Shown here: one piece after another, positions 21,669-33,477 of the stretch
Layout of the letters: every line of letters starts with the position of its first letter
How positions within the stretch are numbered: position 1 is the stretch's first letter
NCBI GenBank assembly: GCA_033297205.1
Contig: MU859128.1
Span: 62,001-126,000, forward strand
Length of the DNA: 64,000 nt
Source of the DNA: Pseudoneurospora amorphoporcata
Lineage: Eukaryota; Ascomycota; Sordariomycetes; Sordariales; Sordariaceae
Direction: 5' to 3'
Made by a program: the position numbers and the translations under genes
The notes under the pieces: generated by a model
Database searches by the model: none
Seen by the model: the letters and a program-made list of their open reading frames with translations, nothing else
Told to the model about the DNA's origin: nothing

Positions 21669-22839
21669 ATTGTACAAGATTCGCAGTGCTGATTTGCGTG
21701 TTCGGGATCTGAGTCCCGCTATCTGTACTACGGGAGACTTGATTAAGAACAAAAACCGGCAGAAAATATAATAATACAGCTACGGTTAATACTGCTTATT
21801 TTGAACGCAATGTCCAGCCTTATGAGACTACCCTATAACCATCCCCAGGCTGAATGGGTATCAGAAAGTTAATGAGGTCTTCCGTTGGGCAGGCTTTGCA
21901 GTTAGCCAAGCTGTCTCCTTTGGAACAATCTTTGAATGAACTCTCCTTCACTCCAAACAGAGAGTAGAAACTGATTGCCCACCTCACTCACCCTGTTTCT
22001 GTGACAAGGGCAGAGTCCTGGGCTTGGAACAAAGAGTTCAATTCAGCTAATAATCTTTTTTGGTCTCAAAGGCCTTGTTGATCTTCTTAACCTCCAAGAG
22101 AAGTTTGGGCTTCAAGGCCTTCTTATGCCAAAGGGAATCGGTACGTACTTGAGGTACGTATTAAGCCTTGTCACCTGAGTCTTCAAGGCATCTATCTAGC
22201 TGTCTGTATACGTGTAGATCTTCCTGAATATCTTTATCCATTCTCCATCTTCCTTCTGGCGTTGTCCTTCATCTGGGCGTAAAACCAGGATGTGTTATTG
22301 GCCGTCTGTTTTCCTCTAGAGCCTGAACAGGGCATTAAACAAGGCATTAAACAAGGCATCTGGACGCCTCATCGCGCTTCTCCAGGAGGAGCGTCGGGAG
22401 AGACATAAAGTCGGCTAAACAAGTTGCATTGGCGTCAACACGACTTGGGATAGAGATCTGATGACAAGCATCCTGCTGCCTTCTCTAGGTAATATGGGTT
22501 TCTCTCTCCTTTCTTTTTCATTTGAAGACATTTTCTCTGGCGACTTACCATCCTCGATAATCACCCGTAACCATCTCGGGGAAGGCTCCGAAATTTCCAT
22601 ACTTCGCTAAGCACACGTTGACATCACCACCGGTGGCTGTTATAGTCACGGATGTCTCACTCTCCGGAGGTATAGCTCAATAGCGCAGTCGCGAATCGTG
22701 GGAGAGGGTTGATCAAGCCGTCGGCTGCGATGGACTCCAGTAAATATCTCCCCTAGTTTGTGTTCTCAGTCTTTTGAAGATTTACATGATGCCATTGCGT
22801 TGGTTCGGGGATTCTTCCCGGATACTGGGGGCTCGTCAA
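21669..22839. other. Gene-free relic DNA
   Basis: No intact reading frame that looks coding. A 12-bp direct duplication (GCATTAAACAAG, 22,331-22,356) is visible. Some minus-strand strings near 22,050-22,140 are Lys-rich and could be an old element, but I cannot identify it. Confidence 0.35.
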
Positions 22840-23220
22840 TGTTGGATTTTGCCAAGCGACGAATAGTTGGACTAATGAAGTAAGGCAAGGCAGGCAGATG
22901 AAGGAGGTAGGCCGATATAGGCAGACGAAAGAGGTAGGTCAAGGCAGACGAGTGAAAAGTCGGGCTTGTGCATACTTTAAATAGAGTTGGCATTAGATCC
23001 CAGAGCTGTGGTTGGCACGTCGAACGCCGCCAAGATGTAGGCGTTTTCCTCGTCATCTGCCCAATTGTATTAATCTCTTTAGCGCTGCCTCCACACTCAT
23101 TGTAATGCCTCCGTAACGAACGATTTGATACGAGAGGTGATTGTTCAGTTTTCTGACCCTACCACGTGATTAAAAGACCCGATTGATATCCTTCTCACTC
23201 CCATACACAAGCTTAGTGAG
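22840..23220 (+). repeat. Third, partial copy of the 8.5-9.9 kb repeat family
   Basis: Strings around 22,870-22,960 (tandem AGATGAAGGAGGTAG-like units), 23,050-23,110 (TTAGCGCTGCCTCC..CACTCAT) and 23,140-23,180 (CTGACCCTACCACGTGATTAAA) match, in order, the left arm at 8700-9030. The copy is shorter and more diverged than the two arms of the palindrome. Confidence 0.65.
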
Positions 23221-23759
23221 GGCCAGACTAGTAGTTGGGTCGGTGACGACCAGCGAATCCTTGGTGTTGTATGTTTTTTTATTTTTTTTCTCTTTTCATA
23301 CCTTTCTTCCTTCCTTCCTCTCCCTCCAGCAGACGGCAAGCACTCCGCCACTCTCTCGCCGATGATAGGACTGCAGTGTTAGGACTCACTTCGTTAGGTT
23401 GGTCGGCACAAATGTCGGCTGACTCATCTCAGCTATTTCCACGATCTTAAAAATTCTAGATTTCTGGACCAAAAATCAGAATCGATGTCCTAGGTACTAG
23501 TAGAAAATATCAAAACAAAAGCTATACTAAAAGGCCACGTCGTGCTCTGCGATAACCAGAGACTTGCTTCTGCTTTTGCTTTCCACGCCAAATGCCTAAT
23601 TAATGCTTGATTTCGACAACCAAAGTTTAAGAAAGAAGCTCCCATCCATGTCTGCCGTCATATCCCCTACGTCCTATTACCTACTGTGTAGGTGCCTACC
23701 CACCAGACATCCAATGGTCTCCCTTCCTCATCACCCCATACACAGTATAATGATTTCTT
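23221..23759. other. Intergenic, boundary of the accessory block
   Basis: No gene seen; pyrimidine-rich around 23,275-23,330. It includes the likely 3' untranslated region of the BRCT gene that ends at 23,760. Confidence 0.4.
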
Positions 23760-26700
23760 TCACGCTCCCTTCGACCGTCTCGTAGTCCTGCTCCTCCCTC
23801 CATATCCCTTCTCCCCCTTCCCTCCTACAGGTCTCATCGTCCTTCCGACCACACGCGTCCGACTTCCGATTCCATGCATTCCATGCTCTTCATTATCCCT
23901 GACGGACGCATCCAAATCCCCAATCGACATGGTCTTTTCTTCCTGATCCTCCTGTGCCGGTTGCTGCCCAAGTCTAGATGTAGAACCAGCAGCGGAATCC
24001 ATCGAGGGAGCTTCTTCTTCGTCGCCGTCGCCGAACTTGGAGAGTAATTTCTGTCGAGCCTTGCGGGAGTCAATGTCTTGGTAATCGATTTGTGTTGGCC
24101 GTGGTCCTTCCTTATCGTCCTTTTTGGAGCCGCGGGTTTTGCGTTTTGTGGTGGTGCTGGTGGTGGCCGGGGCTGCTGGGGGAGTGGCTTCCTGTTGTTG
24201 GGGCTGGCGACGGGACTTGGCTTGGCGGCCTGGCTCGGCTTCTGGAGCATCGACCACACCCTCCTCGCTTGCCGCTGAGACGTTGCTCATTGCTCTCCCC
24301 AAAATCTCCCGCTTTCGTCGACGGGCTTTGGCGGTGGCGGATGAATCATCGGAGCGTACCGAGGCGGCTTCGCTTGGGGCTCTTGTTGCCCTGGTCAAGG
24401 TCCTGGTCTCTGTTGCCTCTACCGCTATCATGGAACTAGCCCTACTACCCCCGTGGGAGTGGGAGTGTGAGAGGGCGCTGGCAAAAGACGTTGCTGCGGC
24501 TGTTTCCACCATGCTAGCCTCGCCGTCACCACCACCGCCGGCATCCAGCAACAAGTCGACTAATCGATCGGTGACCTTTAACTTCTCGGCCCTTTTCTTC
24601 TCTTCGGCTTCCTTGAGCAACCGGCGGCGGAGCTCTTCGGCGGTTTCGCCTGGGTCTTCTATTACCGGCTCTTCTTCCTCCAAGGCTCCAAGTTTGCTTG
24701 GCGATTTGGACTGTTGTCGTTTGCCTACGGCACGCTTTTCCTCGGCGACTGGTAAGTCGTCTTCGCCGGGGAGGATGAGGGGATCATCGTCCTCTGCTGC
24801 AGAGTCCGCATCCGAATCTGCTATCTCGCTTTTTATCCTGCCTAGCGGTTTTCGACCTGGCTGCTGTTTTTGCTGTTGTTTTGAATAAGAAGACGTGGGC
24901 TGGGAGAAGTTGGAAATATCTGCTAGCGGTGCGCCAGCTGCTGCTGCTGATTTCTTCTTTCCAGGGGTGGTATTCGCCGTGCTTGGTTGACGCTGACTCG
25001 GTGCTGTCTCGTAGCTGTCGTGGGACTCGTCTAATGCTGTTGCTAGCGCTGGAGTTGCTTTGTTGCTCTTAGACTCGGAGGCTAAAGATCTCCTCTTCTC
25101 TCGGAGAGCAGAAGTGAAGTCCGAGGCGTCGACGCGGCTGCGTGACTTGCTTGCGGCGGCAGCAGCAGCCGGTTTTGGAAGCAAATCCTCATCGACATTG
25201 CCTATCTTGGAGGCCTTGGATTGTTTCTCCGTAGCCTTCTCTCTACCGGCTACCTGGCTGCCTTTTGAGGCCGGTGGTTCCTCGGAACCGATCTTCTGGT
25301 CGAATTCGGGGAAGAGAAAGTCCTCGATAGGACATTTGAACCCCGTGGTGATGCACCTCCACAACCATTCTGTCCTAACAATCGGTACCTTCCACAGTAG
25401 CGCCATGTCGAGTTTCTGTTTCCTTATGACAGACACCGACGGCGCTACCAGTACCGACACGTCTGCCGTAAACCTCTCTTCATACCTAGCACCCAGTTGC
25501 CTAATAGCCTTATCCACATGGTTGAGGTCCACGCCTGTAAACCCTGCTGTCGAGATAGAAAGGGTATCAAAGTCTGGAATGGGAAACAAGGGAAACGGCC
25601 GGCCGAGGACATGCTCGTCGGGGTCGAAGAAGTACTTCTTGTGTAGACATCGTTCGATGTAAAATTCGGTGATGATGTAGACGTTGTCCGGAAGATGGGG
25701 ATGGCTGTCGGGTTGGGAGTTTTGTGGTACGACGAGAAAGCGGTGGGCCATTTGCGCGCCAGAGGCAGACGCGCACTCGTCGAGAGTCTGGCAGACGACG
25801 CCACCCAGGGAGGCGACGGTGTTGGCGAGGATTTCGGTCTCTTTGGGTGCGAAGCCGGCTACGTAGAAGCAGCAGTAGGCAAAGATGAAATCGTCATGAG
25901 GTATGCCGAAGGACGAAAGCCTTGAACCCTGGGTGTCAACCGATTGTGCTGGACCGGAAGGCTGCTGGCTCGGGTCGCGCTGGGCGGGGGCTGAGGGAGT
26001 CGGTTGTGCTTGGGAAGCTCGGGCGAGGGGAGCCGGGGCAGCAGCAGGCGAAGAAGTGGCCGCCGGGGGCACACCCAGGATGCTCCCCCACAGACTATCC
26101 CTTTGGCTGTTGAGCTTGATACTAGCAGTCTTTCTCAGCTTTCGCCTCCCGGTCTCTTGTCCCTCGGCGGCGGTTTCCCTCAGTCTCTTGCCCAGGGAGG
26201 CAACCCGGCCGCTTTGTCTGTTCCAAGCGCCAACTCCCCTTTCGTTTTGCGGCAGAAGAGGATCGTAGCATTTCTCGTCCAGAATCAGACCACGCTCGAC
26301 GCAATCATTGATCCACTCGACCGAGACAGTTCTAATGCCCCAGTTCTGAGCAGCCTGGTACTTGCGACCTTCTGGCTTGTAGACGACGAGGTGGGTGACG
26401 CGACGGGTCAAGTCGCCGGTATAGTTACCGCCACCTTTTTTTACCATGTCGATGATGTGCTGGCGCTCTTCGGCTTCCATAAAGCCGGTCGAGCAGATCA
26501 GGAGCTTTTGTCGAGGTTCGGTCGTGCCGTCAACTAGGTTCGGCTCGCCGCCGCCGGTCTCGAAGGGTTTCATCTCCCATTCTTTCTCGAGGGCAATGAA
26601 ATCGATGTCGGCGTCTTGGACCCAGAGCTTTCGAAGGGCTTCGATCCAGCCGGCGGCCATGGCCTTGACGTCGGGACGTTCCTTTGCGACATGGCGGTAC

Positions 26701-27003
26701 TTGGGGGTATCGTAAGCGCCGACGATGAGGTGGGTACAATCGGGGGTGAGGTCGTGTTTGTGTTTGCCGCCGAGTTCGTCGGTTTTGCTGGCGATGTCAT
26801 TCTGTTGATACAGAAGTCAGTTGGCTGTCAAGGCTGCAGGTAGCATGGGCGAGGCTGAGGGAGTCAGGCACCCTTAGTTCTGGAGAGATGCTGGTGCAGC
26901 ACACGACGACGCCCTTGAGAGGATGGGACGGATCAAAGAGGACGTTGTCGGGGTCTGATGAAGGCGATCCGGCGCGTGATGAAGACGCGGGATGGTTGCT
27001 CAT
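23760..27003 (-). CDS. dpb11: Four-BRCT replication-checkpoint protein (Dpb11/Rad4/TopBP1 family), about 1057 aa
   Basis: Exon 1 (27,003-26,872, starting MSNHPASS) joins exon 2 (26,801-23,760) across a 70-nt intron (GTGCCT...CAACAG). The join restores a BRCT domain reading SPELR-NDIASKTDELGG. BRCT1 and BRCT2 fill about residues 17-225 (THLIVGAYDTPKYR, then VEWINDCVERG), and BRCT3 and BRCT4 about 345-550 (EFYIERCLHKKYF, then TEWLWRCI). The tail is long, charged and low in complexity, with a coiled stretch (EELRRRLLKEAEEKKR). Paired BRCTs of this family bind phosphorylated Sld3/Treslin and 9-1-1 proteins to start replication and activate the ATR-type kinase; the protein is nuclear. It is longer than the yeast proteins mainly through the tail. 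The BRCT1-4 order and spacing make this assignment firm. Confidence 0.88.
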
Positions 27004-28407
27004 TTTTTTCGCATTAGTTGTCCTGTTGAAGAATTGAAGTAAGGAAATGAACAATGCAAGGAGCAATGAATGCTGAACTGGAGGACCGCGAACGCCTCTA
27101 GAATACTGTGTAAGTGTTATCGCAGCAATCTTTAGCACTAACACAGCACCGCGTCGCGTGGGCACCTGACTGCGGGGGCCCCTGCACCTGACAACCAGGC
27201 AGAAATCCGGGGTTAGGGTTAGGCACTCACCTGTCCTGGTCGCCCAACTCTCACAAATACCAACTCGACCCCAATTCGCACTCTCTCCTATGATTTCTCC
27301 TACCTCCATTTGGATCTCTACCCCGACGTAGCCGAGTATCAATCAACCCTCAACGATATCATCCCATCTCTAGTAGTAGACAACCAACAAACTACTATCA
27401 TTCTTTCGAATACGTACACTTGAAATTCACCATGCCGAGCGGCTCGGATCATGGCAATGAGATCAGTGGTCATCAGTCCACATGACTCCCAAAGATATGC
27501 TCTCTCAACACAACTATCGAAGTAGCACTTCAGAGCTACGAGTCCAAGCTAGCTTTTCTTTTCCGCGCAAGGTGGTACCACGGCTGATAGGGCCTCGGGT
27601 AATCTCATACAGCTTTGATCCTACAGCTGTGGTCACCTCCAGGCTACTAGGTATCTCGAAGTACTCAACCTGAAGCTCGCCACCAAGCACACTTTCTTAA
27701 AAGGTCCAACGGAGTCAAATTGGCGCTGGGGTTGCTACAAATGGGCTGGCAAATCAATATAGAAGATAAAAACCATTGTGAATATAGGTATGCCTTGTCA
27801 TTTTCGCGGAGTGTCTTGAGGGCGTGTACTTGGAGAATGTACCTAACGAGTTTTTGGGCGTGCGTGGAGTGTAGACCACGCGTGTTATGTTGATATGTGC
27901 GAGTTCACTTACAGCCGGGGTTACGCTTCCACTCGACCGTGTAAACAAGGCTGAGTTACTGTTGAAATAGGTTGATATGGGGCTCAAGGGGGCGTTCTGT
28001 GACGAGAAACTCGGGCAGGTATCTTTCTGTTCTTTGGGAGCGGCGATGTACCTCTAGAGGGAAGGTGCAATGTGCGGTTGGCAATGAGGGGTATTTATAC
28101 CTGCCCTGGTTCCTGGGGTTTCCTCCTTTCAATAGTTTCTTCCTACGTAATCAACCATCACGTTGCCCAAAGATCCAGTTCCAACCCCGACGAGTTGCAA
28201 CCGCTAGCGACCAGTACCTAGGTAGTCAATGGCACCTTCCATGTTCAGGTAAGCACTGACGAGCCAGTTTCTATTTAATCACTACCGTCCGCTCCCCAGT
28301 TCCTCCCTCACACCAAACACACCAATGTCCATTTTCTTGATACCTTATACACCCGGATTTCTGTCCCACGAAAGGCCTGCAGCAGCTTCCATTTCTTTTC
28401 GCGCCAA
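27004..28407. promoter_or_regulatory. Divergent intergenic region with telobox
   Basis: This is 1.4 kb between the divergent BRCT and internally duplicated genes. At about 27,209-27,221 there are two TTAGGG-type units (GGGGTTAGGGTTAGGC), about 210 bp upstream of the BRCT start codon. Telobox-like elements occur in fungal promoters, so a regulatory role is possible. No further gene is recognised. Confidence 0.4.
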
Positions 28408-30291
28408 ATGGCTGATCAACACACTTCCAAATGGCTGGAGGATCAGCAAGAACACATTTTGAAACCGCTGATTGATCAGCACATTGCCAACCCGCAAAAC
28501 GGCAAGTCGCCATCCATCAACGAACCTGACCCTGGCGAGTCGAAATCCATGAACGTGGAACCTTACCCCGGCGAGTCACCATCCATCAACAAACGTGACA
28601 TCGCTTACCATGAGGCTCACGCCGCCATGCGGGGGGAGCGTCTTCCCAGTGACTATTCAAAGGGATTCTATCTTTGCACCATCCGCGGCATACGCCACAA
28701 CGAAGCATTTGCCAGGTCTCAAGCAGTCGTGAAGCTCTGCAAGAAAGTTTCCGGTAGATGCTTTGCTCGGGCACGCAATGCCCGGCTCATCATGAGCAAC
28801 GAGATACCGAAAATGGGGACAGACGACCTCAAACCCTACTGTTTTTGGCATCCCGACACGCCCAGCGAAGAGACACTCCGACAGTTGGCAAAGCGCTATC
28901 CCGACATGGCATATCTCGTTGGTCGGGCATGCGCCGTGGCAGGATATGATGGATTGTATCATGAGCTTGGCCTCCTTCCCGAGGTCTCGATTGCTGAAGA
29001 GGCTAGAGACAACTCGACGACAAAAGTGGGATCCAAGGCCATCTTCGATCACATCATGAAACAGCCGGTTTGCTACGCCGTCTTGGACGATTACACCAGG
29101 TCTGTCAATCACAAAAACCCACGGTGTCCGGCCTTTATGAACGGAGATACAGCCGTCCGATCAACACTGGATGTGACGGTCGCCCCGGAAGATTATTGGG
29201 GTGAATTTTATTTTAATCTGGATAATGACGGGTTTCCCTTCGACATTGCCGAGGACGGCCACATCGGCGAGGTTACGACACACGCATCTTATAATCACGC
29301 ACAGCAGGGAACACTGCCTCCGCAACACGTTGAGCTGCTTTACTCGCCTTTGCCGTTGCATCTGCCCACCATCGTCAAAGATCCGCTGATCATCATGGCC
29401 GCTTACGAAGGCAACCTGGACCGCTATCTCCGCTTGCGTCGGCCGGACATGGTCATGGGCGAGAACGGCGCCGTTCTTCGCGGGATATACCACAACACCA
29501 CCTTTGCCAAGTGGTGGTCGCTTCAGCCACGGGATGGGCACAACTCGGGAGATATCCGAGCCGCCACTCTCGCGCGCTTCATCATGGTCAACGACCTGTC
29601 GCATATCACCGAAACCGATCCCGATCCCGAAGAGGATTACGACGAGGTCCCGGGCATGATCTGGTGGCCGCTCGTCCCCGCCGAGAAAACGCTGCAAGTC
29701 CTCGCCAAACGTCGTCCGGACATGGCCCTCCAGGTAGCCATGGCCTGCATCGCCGGCAACTACAAGAAGCTATGGGACAAGCTGGCGCCGGAGCCGTGCA
29801 AACAGCTGTGGGACATGGCTACTTCTGAGCGCGATGCTAGCGTCCGGAACCACTTTGTCGATTATCTCGAGCGTCGTGCTTCCGAACTAGGACTAAACGA
29901 CGTCCCTGGCGACCTGATTGAGATAAACGCATATCCTGCACACGACTGGTGCTGGAACGCGGCGAGGATCATCAAGGAACCCTTTGATCGCCATGCATTT
30001 GACTCCCTGTGCTATTTACCTAGGGCTATCCGCATACACCAGACGGACGACCGTCCTGAGCATGATAATGTATATGGAGCATTCGAGCAGCCTTGTTTGG
30101 CTGGATGGGAACTCCACATTGCTTCGACGGAGGAGACGAGGGCTAAGATACCGGACGGTGAGGATGGCTTGATGTTGTATGAGAGTAATGATGAACAGGG
30201 GGCATCAACCAGGGACACTGAGACGAATGCCGTACCTTTGAAAGAAGAAAGCAGTCAGGATAACGACGGGGATACAATCGACCGGTCATGA
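28408..30291 (+). CDS. Unknown protein with internal duplication, 627 aa
   Basis: A single long exon that I cannot place in a named family. It contains two related modules. Module A (about residues 115-175) has RNARLIMSNE, FWHPDTPSEETLRQLAKRYPD and AYLVGRACAVAGY. Module B (about 390-465) has LARFIMVNDL, WWPLVPAEKTLQVLAKRRPD and ALQVAMACIAGNY. Both end in a -LY/LWxxL helix. Between them are PLPLHLPTIVKDPLIIMAAYEGNLDRYLRLRRP and RGIYHNTTFAKWW, which look like a degenerate helical-repeat scaffold and recall ankyrin-type packing. The C-terminal 50 residues are acidic and disordered. There is no signal peptide or membrane segment. The start ATG lies about 100 bp after a pyrimidine-rich stretch. 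Confidence 0.75.
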   Translation: MADQHTSKWLEDQQEHILKPLIDQHIANPQNGKSPSINEPDPGESKSMNVEPYPGESPSINKRDIAYHEAHAAMRGERLPSDYSKGFYLCTIRGIRHNEAFARSQAVVKLCKKVSGRCFARARNARLIMSNEIPKMGTDDLKPYCFWHPDTPSEETLRQLAKRYPDMAYLVGRACAVAGYDGLYHELGLLPEVSIAEEARDNSTTKVGSKAIFDHIMKQPVCYAVLDDYTRSVNHKNPRCPAFMNGDTAVRSTLDVTVAPEDYWGEFYFNLDNDGFPFDIAEDGHIGEVTTHASYNHAQQGTLPPQHVELLYSPLPLHLPTIVKDPLIIMAAYEGNLDRYLRLRRPDMVMGENGAVLRGIYHNTTFAKWWSLQPRDGHNSGDIRAATLARFIMVNDLSHITETDPDPEEDYDEVPGMIWWPLVPAEKTLQVLAKRRPDMALQVAMACIAGNYKKLWDKLAPEPCKQLWDMATSERDASVRNHFVDYLERRASELGLNDVPGDLIEINAYPAHDWCWNAARIIKEPFDRHAFDSLCYLPRAIRIHQTDDRPEHDNVYGAFEQPCLAGWELHIASTEETRAKIPDGEDGLMLYESNDEQGASTRDTETNAVPLKEESSQDNDGDTIDRS

Positions 30292-30848
30292 CGGATCCAA
30301 TCTAAATCAAGGCTTAAAACTGGCTGAAATGCGTGGTACCCAAGGTATAGAGAAACGCAACCGTTTACTCCGATGCTCGCGACACTCTCGAATCGAACAA
30401 GAGTCTGAAGATAAAGCACTACTTCATTGACCACTTGGCCACTGAGCCCAATAGTTAATTCTGAAGGAAAGAGCTGGTTTTTCTTAGTTATAAAGGGGAA
30501 GTTCGATTTTGAAACTTGAGAAATTTCGCATTGCAATTGATGGACCCGACCCAAATCCAGGTGTAGTGCCCTATATTACAGGGCATTCAACATTGGATGT
30601 GAAATCAACATTGAAAGTATCGGCTGGGATGTACACCTAGCCAGGACTTCCGATGTTACCTACAGATTGGATTTTTCCGCTATGGGTTCGAATGGACTGA
30701 GAGGATCGTCGATGACCTGAATCCCCTAGTGAGATTGAGAGAGTCACTGCTGCCAGCGCCAGGCCGCACTCCAGGCCCTTGGTGAGGAGCCAGGCGGGCG
30801 ATGCGTCGGATAGGTATTGAGACATTGTGGTTGGTTGGCAATACCTTA
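30292..30848. other. Intergenic, contains a dispersed 38-bp motif
   Basis: No gene. At 30,581-30,618 lies one copy of a short repeat, GGGCAT then CAACATTGGATGT, also present at 36,165-36,202 and inverted near 46,845-46,872. Confidence 0.4.
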
Positions 30849-31434
30849 AGGCCTGTTCGGGTCCGCGTTAGGGATTTTAGAAAATAAACGTGTTAACGTG
30901 CAGGGTCCGCAGCTGCAATCCTGCAACATTAAAAAGCAGCGTTAAGGTAGGCCAAGACTTTGGCTGCAAGATGGAAAGAGGTGCTTAACATCCCCTTTCT
31001 ACCTTTCTTCTTTCCTCCTCTTCCTCCTTCACCATCCTTTTCATCAACGCCACCATCCTTCTTATTATCGCTATCTTTCCATCTCATCCTCACCTTAATA
31101 GCAAATTTCAATTAGGAATTTTGCGACGGCCATCCCCTATATTTATAGGGGGTTGAGCCTTATAGTTGTGTTTAACCTCAGTCCTTAACGCACTACGTTT
31201 CGATTTTGAGACGTAGTATGTTAAGAACTACGGTTAAGGATTTCGAAGATTCTGGCCTTCTAATTGGTCAGATCGAGGATTTGGGGTAGGTGCAGGTGGT
31301 TGCAGATGGTTACAGGGTGTGCATGAAAAATATGGTTTTTGAGCCGAACACGAAAAATCGCAGTAGTGCGTTAGTACGTCCTATATACAAAATCTTAATC
31401 TGGGGACGTACTAACGTGTAGCCGAACACGCCTT
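30849..31434. mobile_element. MITE-like element with AAGGC(C/G)TGTTCGG terminal inverted repeats
   Basis: The ends at 30,848-30,860 and, inverted, 31,422-31,434 match at 12 of 13 positions. Inside are two strong hairpins: CTTAACGCACTACGT against ACGTAGTATGTTAAG near 31,180-31,226, and a perfect 12-bp GTTAGTACGTCC / GGACGTACTAAC near 31,370-31,416. The string AGCCGAACACG occurs twice near the right end. There is no transposase frame, so it would be non-autonomous. I could not fix a target-site duplication. Confidence 0.5.
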
Positions 31435-32022
31435 TAGCGATGCATATCTGGATGCTCGAATTCTCTGCTAGAACCCAGACCCAGCGAGTATGCGTCCGTT
31501 TTCTCCTTCGGCCGGTGCCTTCGGTGCCTTCGGTACGGGGTTCTTTACTTATATAATATTTCGATCCGTTCGCCATTTGACTTTGAGGTGTTCATGCCTT
31601 AAGCCGCACCACATGCCCGTGTTTGCCTTTGGCGCTTACATCTCGGGCAAAATGCCACGGCCCGTAGACACTGTCAATATTCACCCGTGCCCATGCGAAC
31701 GCCCCTGCATGCAAGAAATGCTTGGGTAGGACATGCAGTTTTCCCTGACATCAATTTGGCAGGCATGTTATTTGCGGACCCTGGACCTCTCGATCTGCAT
31801 GTGCAAGACTGAAGTGCCATGTGAGCATCTTTTCACCTTTATGCTTGACGGTTCGGAGGTATTAGATACCTATTTTGGTAGTACGCAGGTGATCTACTTG
31901 TATGGATTACATGTCCAGTCGTGTAATTATGTCCGAATACTTGCTGTTACCGTGGCCTGTGAGTCCAGTCCCTTTCCTTCCACTTGTGTTTGTCGTTCCC
32001 CGAAGTCAACCCGCCGCCGCAG
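31435..32022. other. Intergenic, no gene seen
   Basis: No coding region or repeat recognised; includes the 3' flank of the methyltransferase gene. Confidence 0.4.
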
Positions 32023-33477
32023 TTAGTTAGAGTTGAGTACCTCACCCGGGTGCGGCTTCCGGCCGTAAACAGTACGCGCCTTGAAGTAGGCGTGGATGTT
32101 GGGATCGTTCAACTCCTTGCGAAGATGCTTGGCGTAGACCGCACTCTCCTCGGGGGTCCAGCCCATAACAACGTTGTAGATGTAGTTGATGTATCCTGTA
32201 GGTAGCAAAGGAGTTAGCATAAGCTCATCTCATTTCTCAGCAACACCCCTCAACCTATTCGTAGAGGTGGAGAGGTAGTAGGTAGGGTAGCTTCAATGGA
32301 ATCGTGGATAGAGCAGTGCAGTGGACTTCCATACCTTCAAGATCGGTCTCCATCCACATCTTCCACCAGAGGCCCTTTTCGGCCAGCTCCTTATCCTTGT
32401 GCCATACGCCCACAGGGATGTAGAACTCCTTGACTGTGATGTCGACAAATCCTGCCTTCTTCATACCCTTTTGTTGCAGATCATGGTCATAAACCAGGAA
32501 CGTTCTTCCCATCTTTTCCCCTCCTGCGTTCCACACCTTGGCCCACTGGTTCATGGCGCTGTCCTCCTTCACCGTTCCGTCGTCAGACATAAAGGTACTG
32601 CAAGAAACAAAGCTCTCAACCCAGCCGCCGGGCTTACTAGTGCGGTAGGCTTGACGAAATAGGTCGTACCAGTCGGTGACAACGCCAAACATGTAACGGC
32701 AGTGGATGAAATCAAAAGTGTTGTCGGGCCAGGTCCATTCCCCATTGCAGTCGTCGAGTTCGAACTTGCAATTGGGTGGGACCCAGGATGGCTGGATCGG
32801 GGTGATGTCGGTGCCAATGACTTCGGCATTAGGAAACTCGTCGGCGAAATCGCTAGGAAAAAAAAAAGAACAGGCATGATTTGTTAGACCCTATGTCACA
32901 GTACGGACATGCTGGATCACTGGGGGTAATAAGGAACTTACATCACCCACGAGCCCGTACCGGTCCCGATATCAACAACCGTTTGAACTTTGTCCTTCTC
33001 GAGCGGTGAGAGATACAGCTTGTGCCCGATGGCGATCATGCAAGTGTGGTGGCTTTTTCCTTCACAGTCAGCACAACTCCTGCAGTACCTCTACGCTCCA
33101 AGGCGTCGTCAATCCAGGGCTGAATCAGAGTTATCACCTACCCAACCTCCAGGGCATCGATGTGGGCAGCATCATTAGGCTCCCAAGAATCCGCATTCCC
33201 GATCTCGCTGTGGTAGGTTCTTCCGTGGATGGTGCGGTACTTGAAAATCGACTCGGAGAGCGAGGCGGTGCTGGAAACAAACGACCCGATGGTTGAGGCG
33301 CCATCATCATCATCCTCATCCTCGGGGAGCTGCGCCAGCTGTCAGTTTAAGGTACCCTTTCAACTTGACCAGCATCGGTTCAGAGCAGTAACTTACAGGC
33401 TCTTGTTGCCAATGAGACGCAGGCAAAAGGCCAACCTCGGCTGCCTCCTCGGTGGTGAGCGGTTGGGGCGTGGTCAT
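32023..33477 (-). CDS. LaeA-like SAM-dependent methyltransferase, 5 exons, about 359 aa
   Basis: Exons are 33,477-33,397, 33,338-33,142, 33,052-32,942, 32,852-32,335 and 32,195-32,023 (1080 nt). All introns are GT-AG (57, 89, 89 and 139 nt). Family landmarks are YRTIHGRTYH near residue 60, the HH pair before KLYLSPL, SAM motif I VVDIGTGTGSW (about 118-128), IGTDITPIQPSWVPPN, DFIHCRYMFG and KPGGWVES. These match the fungal secondary-metabolism regulator family around LaeA and its many relatives. No biosynthetic backbone gene is visible nearby, so a cluster role cannot be claimed. Substrate unknown; cytosolic or nuclear. The second and third introns were chosen by frame and branch site and could shift by a few bases. 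Confidence 0.85.

Noticed and set aside
22660..22740. String GGTATAGCTCAATAGCG reminiscent of a tRNA D arm
   Set aside because: The flanking sequence does not fold into a cloverleaf.
24124..26537. Several long plus-strand frames opposite the BRCT gene
   Set aside because: They are antisense to clear BRCT domains and low-complexity coding DNA.
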